In this document: positions 39,886-45,649 of the stretch, piece by piece
How positions within the stretch are numbered: position 1 is the first letter of the stretch
Layout: each line of letters starts with the position of its first letter
DNA from: DASZTV01 sp036267875
Lineage (GTDB): Bacteria > Actinomycetota > Actinomycetes > JAFAQI01
DNA length: 45,649 nt
Reading direction: 5' to 3'
Assembly: GCA_036267875.1 (NCBI GenBank)
Contig: DATAVE010000143.1
Location: 1-45,649, forward strand
The notes under the pieces: generated by a model
What the model saw: the letters and a program-made list of their open reading frames with translations, nothing else
Told to the model about the DNA's origin: nothing
The model's database searches: none
Program-made: the position numbers and the translations under genes

Positions 39886-40575
39886 GTGGAAGATCCCTCG
39901 GCACTTGCGCCGCAACGGATAGACCCCGATCGCAAACGCGTCGCCGACGAGGCGAAGGGCTTCATGCCTGAGAACGAAGCGGAAGCTCTGTACGACGCGG
40001 CCTGGGCGGTGGCGCCGTACGGTCCGATCCTCGAGATCGGGACCTACTGCGGGAAGTCCGCGACGTGGATGGGCTCGGCCGCCGCGATCCGCGGCGGGAA
40101 CGTCGTGACGATCGACCACCACCGCGGCTCGGAGGAGAACCAGGCCGGTTGGGAGCACCACGACACCGAGCTGGTCGATCCGGCCACCGGGAAGATGGAC
40201 ACCCTGCCGTTCTTCCGGCGCACGATGCACGACGCCGGCCTCGAGGACACCGTCACCGCCGTCCTCGCGAAGAGCACGACAGCGGCCGCCCTGTGGTCGA
40301 CCCCGCTCGCGATGCTGTTCATCGACGGCGGCCACGCCGAGGAGCACGCGCAGGCCGACTACACGCGCTGGTCGGGGTTCCTGATGTCCGACGGCGTACT
40401 CGCGATTCACGACGTCTTCGAGGACCCGGCCGACGGCGGCCAGGCGCCGTTCCACATCTACGAGCGGGCCCTCAGCGAGGGCTTCGAAGAAGTCCGAGCG
40501 GTAGGAAGCCTCAGAATCCTTCGTCGAGCCCAACGACAAGTGTCTAAAACACACCGGGATGGACCACTTACGTAG
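39886..40575 (+). CDS. Class I SAM-dependent methyltransferase (Methyltransf_24-like)
   Basis: This protein of about 229 residues has the SAM loop PILEIGTYCGKSATWMG, then the acidic VVTIDHHRGSEENQ, TAVLAKSTTAAALW and LAMLFIDGGHAEEHAQADYTRW. This is the Methyltransf_24 pattern seen in small O-methyltransferases and glycan or polyketide clusters. The GTG at 39886 is preferred over the TTG at 39883 because TAGGCT (39873-39878) ends 7 nt before it. The gene is convergent with the glycosyltransferase/methyltransferase/toroid operon that starts at 43691. It could join that pathway, but no operon link is shown. The acceptor is unknown. Confidence 0.82.
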   Translation: MEDPSALAPQRIDPDRKRVADEAKGFMPENEAEALYDAAWAVAPYGPILEIGTYCGKSATWMGSAAAIRGGNVVTIDHHRGSEENQAGWEHHDTELVDPATGKMDTLPFFRRTMHDAGLEDTVTAVLAKSTTAAALWSTPLAMLFIDGGHAEEHAQADYTRWSGFLMSDGVLAIHDVFEDPADGGQAPFHIYERALSEGFEEVRAVGSLRILRRAQRQVSKTHRDGPLT

Positions 40576-40589
40576 GGCTCGGCGAGGAG

Positions 40590-41690
40590 CTAGCGGGAGG
40601 TCGCGCGCTCCTCGCAACCGCATGCGACTGCTTCCAGCCGAACCGGCAGCGGCAGCTCGTCGGCGCGGAAGATGCCCGACGCCGGCGTCGTACGCGACAG
40701 TGCATCCGCGGCAAGCACGACTGCGGCAGCGGTCCACGTGGACTGCTCGGCCGGCCAGTTGACCTCCGCGGCGTACTGCCAGCCAGTCCAGTACGAGCCG
40801 TCTTCGGCGCGGAGGTGCTGGATGTCGGCGAACATCTGCAGCGCCTCGTCGCTCATGTCGACCGTGTCGAGTGCCATGACGCACTCGGCCGACTCGGCAC
40901 CAGTGACCCACGGCTCGTCATCGACGCAGCGGATCCCGAGACCCGGGACGACGTATCGATCCCAGCGGGTCTTGAACCGCTCGATCGCGGGTGCGCCGCG
41001 AAGCGCACCGCCGAGGACCGGGTAGTACCAGTCCATCGAGAAGCGGTCCTTCTCGGCAAAGACGTCTGGGTGCTCGGCGATCAGATGACCGAGCCGGCCG
41101 GCGGCGATCTCCCACTCCGGCTGAGGCTCGTCGAAGTGGTCGGCCAGCTTCAGGCCGACACGCAGCGATTGGTACATGGACGAGCTGCCGGTCAGCAGCG
41201 GGCCGCCTTCACGCTCCTGGCCCTCGGCCGTCACCGACCAGGCGATCTCGCCGCGATCGGTCGCGTACGACGTCACGAAGTCGAGGCCGGCCTTGACGTG
41301 GGGCCACATCCGATCGAGCTCGTCGGCGTCGCCGGTGATCAGGTAGTGATGCCAAGCTCCGACGGCGACGTACGCGCACTGGTTGGTCTCGATCGTTGCG
41401 TCCTCGACGACACCAGCGGTCCGCTTAGAGACCCACGAGCCGTTCGGCAGCTGGGTCCGACGCAGCCACTCGTATGCGCGCGCAACCGGTTCCTCGAGGC
41501 CGGCGACAGTCATCGCCATCGCGCCCTCGATGTGGTCCCACGGATCGGTGTGCCCACCGGCGAACCACGGGATCGCACCGTCCGGCTCCTGCGCGCGGGC
41601 GATCGAGTCAGCGGTCGCAACGATCTGCTCGGCCGAGAGGATGCCGGCCACGGTCGGGATCGAGGGAGCGCTACGCCGCGGCACTGGCAC
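40590..41690 (-). CDS. Alpha/alpha-toroid (squalene-cyclase/prenyltransferase-like) protein
   Basis: This 366-residue protein is rich in paired helices. It has QW-like repeats (RTQLPNGSWV with Q-x3-G-S-W) and the segments GAIPWFAGGHTDPWDHIEGAM, ETNQCAYVAVGAWHHYLITGD, LLTGSSSMYQSLRVGL and EDGSYWTGWQYAAEVNWP. These mark a terpenoid-cyclase or six-hairpin-glycosidase toroid. The DxDD or DCTA acid motif of true squalene cyclases is not seen, so the reaction is uncertain. The family is conserved in actinomycetes beside GT4 and methyltransferase genes. It starts at GTG 41690, overlapping the upstream methyltransferase by 20 nt, so the two are coupled. An alternative GTG lies at 41684. Confidence 0.78.
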   Translation of the reverse strand: MPVPRRSAPSIPTVAGILSAEQIVATADSIARAQEPDGAIPWFAGGHTDPWDHIEGAMAMTVAGLEEPVARAYEWLRRTQLPNGSWVSKRTAGVVEDATIETNQCAYVAVGAWHHYLITGDADELDRMWPHVKAGLDFVTSYATDRGEIAWSVTAEGQEREGGPLLTGSSSMYQSLRVGLKLADHFDEPQPEWEIAAGRLGHLIAEHPDVFAEKDRFSMDWYYPVLGGALRGAPAIERFKTRWDRYVVPGLGIRCVDDEPWVTGAESAECVMALDTVDMSDEALQMFADIQHLRAEDGSYWTGWQYAAEVNWPAEQSTWTAAAVVLAADALSRTTPASGIFRADELPLPVRLEAVACGCEERATSR

Positions 41691-42396
41691 TCACCGTGGG
41701 CTTGTCCGCGTAAACGACGAGGCTCTTGCCCATCACCGGGTTGAGCACCCTCTCGGCCGTGCGAGTCAGCCAAGGCGCCGACATGATGTCCCACACCAGC
41801 AGCTTGTTGTATGTCCGCGACGGAAGGCTCTCCCGGCCGAACGTGCAGTTGAGCCACCAGTACGGTGAGTGCAGCGCGTGCGCATGGTGTTGCGTCCGCG
41901 GTCGAAGGCCCGCCTCGGTCAGGCGCGTCTTGAGCTGATCGCCGCGGTAGATCCGGATGTGACCACCGGGCACGTGCTGGTAGTCCTTGGGCAACGCCCA
42001 GTTGAGCTGCTCAGGCCACCAGCGCGGCACCGTCACTGCAACTCGGCCACCTGGCTTCACGACCCGGGCGATCTCGGCCATCGCCCGCTCGTCATTGGGG
42101 ATGTGCTCGAGCACCTCAGCGCAGACGACCGCGTCAAAGGCGCCGTCCGGGAAGGGCAGGGCGAGGATGTCGCCCTGCGCGACCGAAGCGATTGCGCCGT
42201 CAGGCGCCTCGTCCGTCGTCGTCATCGCATAGAACATCGTTTGGACCTGGCGAAGCTCGTCGAGGCTGTAGTCGAACGCGACGACGTTCGCGCCGCGCCG
42301 GTAGAGCTCGAAAGCGTGCCGGCCTCCGCCGCAGCCGAGGTCCAGCACCCGGTCACCGGGCTTGATCGGGAACTGCGCGAAGTCGACGGTCAGCAC
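41671..42396 (-). CDS. Class I SAM-dependent methyltransferase (Methyltransf_11-like)
   Basis: This 241-residue protein has the SAM-binding sequence RVLDLGCGGGRHAFELYRRG. Next come VVAFDYSLDELRQV, GDILALPFPDGAFDAVVCAEVLEHI and VVKPGGRVAVTVPRWWPEQLNW, the classical small-molecule methyltransferase order. The C-terminal half (about 140-241) has GGHIRIYRGDQLKTRLTEAGL and SPYWWLNCTFGR, which probably bind the acceptor. It is the middle gene of the GT4-methyltransferase-toroid operon. Its GTG start at 42396 overlaps the glycosyltransferase stop by one base (TAGTG). The acceptor could be the glycosylated product of that enzyme, an inference from gene order. Confidence 0.87.
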   Translation of the reverse strand: MLTVDFAQFPIKPGDRVLDLGCGGGRHAFELYRRGANVVAFDYSLDELRQVQTMFYAMTTTDEAPDGAIASVAQGDILALPFPDGAFDAVVCAEVLEHIPNDERAMAEIARVVKPGGRVAVTVPRWWPEQLNWALPKDYQHVPGGHIRIYRGDQLKTRLTEAGLRPRTQHHAHALHSPYWWLNCTFGRESLPSRTYNKLLVWDIMSAPWLTRTAERVLNPVMGKSLVVYADKPTVSASAAA

Positions 42397-43691
42397 TAGC
42401 GGGCTCCTGCCTGCTTGCGCTCGATCGCGTCGCGGTACACCTCGACCATCGACTCGGCGACCCGACGCCAGGTGTAGGACGTCTCGATCCGCTTGCGTCC
42501 GGCGATGCCGATCGACTTGCGTCGCGCGTCGTCGTCGAACAGCGCACCAAGTGCATCAGCCAGCTCGGCCGGGTCGCCCGGCTCGACGAGCACGGCGGTC
42601 TTGCCGTCAGATCCGACGACCTCGGGAAGCGCGCCACCACGAGTCGCGATCAGCGGCGTCGCGCATGCCATCGCCTCGACCGCGGGGATCGAGAAGCCCT
42701 CGTACAAGGACGGGACGACGGCGACCTCGGCGGAACCGAGCAGCTCGGCGACCGCGTCGTTCGACAGCCCGGAGACGAACCGGACGGTGTCGGCGAGGTT
42801 CAGGTCCTTCACGGCGCGGGCAACCGGGCCGTCGGGGTTCGGCTTGCCGACGACAACCAGCTCTACGTCATGCCCGGTACGCAGCTTGGCGACCGCCTCG
42901 AGCAACACCTTGACGCCCTTGATCGGCGAGTCGGAGCTGGAGACGGCGACGATCCGGCCCGGCACCCGAGGCGCCTTCGGCGGACGGAAGGTGTCGGTGT
43001 CGACGCCGATCGGGACGACGCGCATCACCGAGGGGTCGACGCCGAAGTCGCGCGCGATGTCCTGGCCGGAGTTCGTCGAGACCGTGACGATCGAGGTGAG
43101 CTGGCTGGCGACCTTGCCCTGCATCCTGGTGAAGGCGTACCAACGACGCTTGCCAAGCTTCTGACGCAGGCCCTGAGCGCTGGCGATCTCCACGACGCGG
43201 TCGACGCTGACCGGGTGGTGGATCGTGGCGATGAGCGGCAGACCGATCTTGTTCTGGATGTCCAGCATCCCGTAGCCGAGCGTCTGGTTGTCATGGACGA
43301 CGTCGAAGTCACCGGCACGAGCCGCGAGCAGCCGGGCCGCTCGCATCGAGAACGTACGCGGCTCGGGAAAGCCGCCAGTGCCCATGATCAGGAACTCGAA
43401 GACATCGATCCAGTCCCGGTACTCCTTGGGCCGCGGGATCCGGAACGGGTCCGGGTCGCGGTACAGGTCGAGGCTCGGCAGCTTCGTCAGTGACGGGCCG
43501 GCGTCGAGCTCGGGGTAGGGCTGACCACTAATTACCTCGACGTGGTGGCCGAGCTCGACCAGCTCACGCGAGACATGGCGGACATAGACACCCTGACCGC
43601 CGCAGTGCGGCTTGCTCCGATACGAGAGCAACGCAATACGGAGCGCGTCAGGGCCGCGACCTGCGGAAGCAGGGGGGAAGTCGTCGACCAC
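42396..43691 (-). CDS. Family 4 glycosyltransferase
   Basis: This GT-B fold enzyme of about 431 residues has the N-terminal RIALLSYRSKPHCGGQGVYVRHVSREL, VVHDNQTLGYG, HHPVSVDRV, VVPIGVDTDTFRP, RIVAVSSSDSPIKGVKVLLEA and the C-terminal signature VAVVPSLYEGFSIPAVEAMAC with ALPEVVG (E-x7-E of retaining GT4). It would transfer a sugar from a nucleotide donor, such as GDP-mannose, to a lipid or glycan. The donor and acceptor are unknown. The GTG at 43691 is my choice; the frame is open to 43733. A possible GAGGTG site lies 11 nt upstream. It heads a three-gene operon, and its 3' end is coupled to the methyltransferase gene. Confidence 0.88.
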   Translation of the reverse strand: MVDDFPPASAGRGPDALRIALLSYRSKPHCGGQGVYVRHVSRELVELGHHVEVISGQPYPELDAGPSLTKLPSLDLYRDPDPFRIPRPKEYRDWIDVFEFLIMGTGGFPEPRTFSMRAARLLAARAGDFDVVHDNQTLGYGMLDIQNKIGLPLIATIHHPVSVDRVVEIASAQGLRQKLGKRRWYAFTRMQGKVASQLTSIVTVSTNSGQDIARDFGVDPSVMRVVPIGVDTDTFRPPKAPRVPGRIVAVSSSDSPIKGVKVLLEAVAKLRTGHDVELVVVGKPNPDGPVARAVKDLNLADTVRFVSGLSNDAVAELLGSAEVAVVPSLYEGFSIPAVEAMACATPLIATRGGALPEVVGSDGKTAVLVEPGDPAELADALGALFDDDARRKSIGIAGRKRIETSYTWRRVAESMVEVYRDAIERKQAGAR

Positions 43692-43738
43692 GGAGTTGCC
43701 GCACCTCGTTCCTAGGCGCGCACCGCGCGACATTAACT

Positions 43739-43804
43739 GGCGCGAGATTCCGCGCCCGGACCCTAAATGCTATCGATTCGGTCACCGAACGCTGTTCGGT
43801 GACC
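43739..43804. promoter_or_regulatory. Two inverted repeats upstream of the glycosyltransferase operon
   Basis: GGTCACCGAAC (43780-43790) and GTTCGGTGACC (43794-43804) form a perfect 11-bp stem with loop GCT. A smaller perfect repeat, GGCGCG/CGCGCC (43739-43744, 43751-43756), lies between it and the glycosyltransferase start. The larger hairpin could end transcripts of the VOC gene or be an operator for the leftward operon. I saw no gene in the rest of 43692-43925. Confidence 0.5.
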
Positions 43805-43925
43805 CCTCGAAACCGTCAAAACACCCACCAGGAAGCCCAACCCGTGCAAGGACGTCCGGACAACGCATGGTGCACCGAAAGCAAGCCGGTCTTCACGGCA
43901 CCCAGCCCCGACTAGCAGGAATCGG

Positions 43926-44363
43926 TCAGTCGATCCGCTCAGCCAGAGCGACGATCAGGCCCTCCGGCCCCCGTACATAGGCCATGCGCCAGGCGTTCTC
44001 GTACTCGCCGATGCCGCCCACCAGGCCGAATCCGTCGGCAGCCAGCCGCTCAACGATGCCCGCTAGGTCTCGCACCTCGAGCGCGACGCTGCGCAGGCCG
44101 AGCTCGTTTGCCATCGCAGACGGCGATCCGGGCACGTAGTCCGGCCGGACAAAGCTCGACAGCTCCAGCGCGGTCCCACCGCCCGGCGGCCGGAGCATGA
44201 CGATCTCGGTACGAGCGCCGGCCATGCCAATGACGGTGTCGATGAACTCGCCCTCGACAAACGTCCTGCCCTCGGTATCGAACCCAAGGCCGACGAAGAA
44301 GGCCGTCACCAAGTCGAGATCGGCGACGGTGATGCCGACGTGGTCGAAACGAAGAAGTGACAC
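43926..44363 (-). CDS. VOC (glyoxalase/bleomycin-resistance-like) protein
   Basis: This 145-residue protein has two VOC-type repeats. The N-terminal RFDHVGITVADLDLVTAFF with the metal-binding His is the classic first strand and helix of the fold. It is followed by FVEGEFIDTVIGMAGARTEIVML, then ELGLRSVALEVRDLAGIVERL and WRMAYVRGPEGLIVALAERID, with the terminal Glu commonly a metal ligand. It could act on a small substrate or bind a drug, and no function can be assigned. The GTG at 44363 has a GAGAGG site upstream and places the first domain at the N-terminus. The ATG at 44450 would add unrelated residues. An MFS gene lies 28 nt upstream on the same strand. Confidence 0.85.
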   Translation of the reverse strand: MSLLRFDHVGITVADLDLVTAFFVGLGFDTEGRTFVEGEFIDTVIGMAGARTEIVMLRPPGGGTALELSSFVRPDYVPGSPSAMANELGLRSVALEVRDLAGIVERLAADGFGLVGGIGEYENAWRMAYVRGPEGLIVALAERID

Positions 44364-44391
44364 GAGGACATCCTCTCCGTCAGGTAAGAGG

Positions 44392-45649
44392 CTAAGCGCG
44401 GTGCGGTCGTACGACGACCGCAAGAAGTAGCGCGATCGCGCCGCCGGCAACGACGACTGCGGTCACGGAGCTGGCGTCGGCGATCTGACCGCCGACCAGT
44501 AGGCCAAGCGGGACCGTGCCGCCAAAACCCATCATGTACAGCGCCATCACCCGACCGCGGACGGTGTCATCTAGCTGTTCCTGAAGCCGGGTCGACAACG
44601 ACGTGACGGTGGTGAAGTAGAACAATCCGACGACGAACGCCACCGGGTACGCCGGGGCAACATCGCGCAGCAGACCGAAGCCGACCAGCGCTACCCCGAA
44701 CAGTGCGAGCGACACAGCGATGATCGGCTCGCGCGGCCGATGCGACAGGAACGAGCCGACCGCGATCGCGCCGATTGCGGCTCCCAGCCCGAAGCTCGCA
44801 TACATCAGGCCGTACTCGAGACCGTTGACGTCCAGGTGAAGGTTCTCGCCACCGATCGCCGGCATCAGCCCGATGAACGGCAAGCAGAAGAACGAGATCG
44901 CTGCGATGGTCAGCAGCACTGACCGGATGATCGGGTCCTCGCGAGCGACGACCACTCCGCCAAGCAGTCGCCGCAGACCACTGTCGGTCGAGGTCACGAC
45001 CTGAGCTACCGGCCGGATAGCGAGCGCGCCGGCAACCGCGAAAAGATAGGTACCCGCGTTGATCGCGAAGACCCCGCTCGCGTGGATCGCCGGAAGCAGG
45101 ACACCCGCGATCGCTGGGCCGATCACCCGGGACAGGTTCATCTGTACGGACTGCAGCGACACGGCGCCTGGCAGGTCCTCGCGAGGGACGAGGTTGGGCA
45201 GCAGGCTCGACAACGGTGGGCCGCTCAGTGCGTTGCCGATCCCGATCGCCACCACGACGACAAAGAGCAGCAACTTCGAAGGCTGGTTGGCGGCAGCGAC
45301 GAACGCGAGCGCAATCGAGAAGACGAGCTGCTCGAGGTTGGTCAGGACGAGCAGCTTGCGGCGGTCGACGACATCGGCGAGCAGACCGCCGACCGGTGCG
45401 AGCAGCAACACCGGTCCGAGCTGCGCGAACCCGACGTACGCGACGAAGCTCGCGGAGTGCTCCAGGCGGTAGGCGTACGCACCGAGGGCGACGTTCTGCA
45501 TCCAGGTACCGATGTTGGACGCGAAGGTCGCGTACCAAAGCCGTCTCAGGTCGCGGGAACGAAGAGCCGACCGCGCCGTACCAGGACGTATGGCGACATC
45601 GCCATCGACGATCGCCTCCTCGGCGACCGCCGCCGCTGACTCAGCCGAC
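44392..45649 (-). CDS. MFS transporter (MFS_3/enterobactin-exporter-like), 5' end beyond window
   Basis: The frame is open from the stop at 44392-44394 to the window edge, and no start codon is present in the last 147 nt. The first visible residues (SAESAAAVAEEAIVDGD, then LRRLWYATFASNIGTWMQN) match the N-terminal cytoplasmic tail and first helix of MFS_3 proteins. About eleven membrane segments follow, with motif-A-like GLLADVVDRRKLL after helix 2 and the RGRVMALYMMGFGG segment near the third quarter. The substrate is unknown. It is followed closely by the VOC gene on the same strand, and such pairs sometimes serve antibiotic self-protection, which is speculation. Start codon not seen. Confidence 0.9.
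   Translation of the reverse strand, partial: SAESAAAVAEEAIVDGDVAIRPGTARSALRSRDLRRLWYATFASNIGTWMQNVALGAYAYRLEHSASFVAYVGFAQLGPVLLLAPVGGLLADVVDRRKLLVLTNLEQLVFSIALAFVAAANQPSKLLLFVVVVAIGIGNALSGPPLSSLLPNLVPREDLPGAVSLQSVQMNLSRVIGPAIAGVLLPAIHASGVFAINAGTYLFAVAGALAIRPVAQVVTSTDSGLRRLLGGVVVAREDPIIRSVLLTIAAISFFCLPFIGLMPAIGGENLHLDVNGLEYGLMYASFGLGAAIGAIAVGSFLSHRPREPIIAVSLALFGVALVGFGLLRDVAPAYPVAFVVGLFYFTTVTSLSTRLQEQLDDTVRGRVMALYMMGFGGTVPLGLLVGGQIADASSVTAVVVAGGAIALLLAVVVRPHRA

Noticed and set aside
1..45649. CRISPR arrays, rRNA genes, toxin-antitoxin pairs, restriction-modification or phage defence genes
   Set aside because: No direct-repeat array, rRNA or recognisable defence gene was seen in either strand.

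Overview
The window reads as chromosomal DNA of a high-GC actinomycete. The supporting signs are the strong GC bias, frequent GTG/TTG starts, an EgtB/EgtD ergothioneine pair, a DinB-fold enzyme of the mycothiol-dependent isomerase family, an F420-type luciferase-like oxidoreductase, a HelD-type RNA polymerase-recycling ATPase, an SCO4848-like membrane protein and a FadE5-like acyl-CoA dehydrogenase. The species cannot be named from this sequence. About 44 protein genes are supported, nearly all ordinary core or metabolic genes.

Left edge (1-2343): an IS481-family transposase runs off the window. Next comes a 3'-terminal fragment of a glycine tRNA (anticodon CCC) without its 5' half, which is the mark left when an integrative element inserts into a tRNA gene. 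A short-chain dehydrogenase that has lost its catalytic residues follows, then a badly decayed GH1 beta-glucosidase pseudogene.

Region 2344-13422: a compact egtB-egtD operon for ergothioneine; a type-B carboxylesterase; a small secreted protein; a UBP-type zinc-finger protein beside a cNMP-binding/flavin-reductase fusion; a secreted LIP-type lipase; a DUF1214 protein; a sulfotransferase coupled to a small membrane protein; and a DinB-fold enzyme.

Region 13423-29309: a DHA2-type drug exporter with a candidate operator, a membrane-anchored protein, a secreted GH5 glycosidase overlapping an amidohydrolase gene, an SRPBCC protein, a SIMPL-domain secreted protein, an alpha/beta hydrolase, a ferredoxin-reductase-like flavoprotein, a HelD plus S9 peptidase pair, and an acyl-CoA dehydrogenase whose promoter is covered by a perfect inverted repeat.

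Region 29310-45649: a membrane protein, an L,D-transpeptidase, the branched-chain 2-oxoacid dehydrogenase genes (E1 alpha, E1 beta, E2), an NfeD/SPFH membrane pair, an LLM oxidoreductase coupled to a thioesterase, an ECF sigma factor with a likely anti-sigma partner, a four-gene locus with a GT4 glycosyltransferase, two methyltransferases and a toroid (squalene-cyclase-like) protein, a VOC protein, and an MFS transporter running off the right edge.

Two patterns extend across the window. Many genes have no Shine-Dalgarno sequence but carry a TAnnnT-like -10 box 6-8 nt before the start codon, which points to leaderless transcripts. Neighbouring genes often share 1-4 nt start/stop overlaps, which points to translational coupling. 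I found no CRISPR array, no rRNA, no complete tRNA and no obvious new defence system. The least explained loci are the zinc-finger/flavoprotein pair and the glycosyltransferase/toroid locus.
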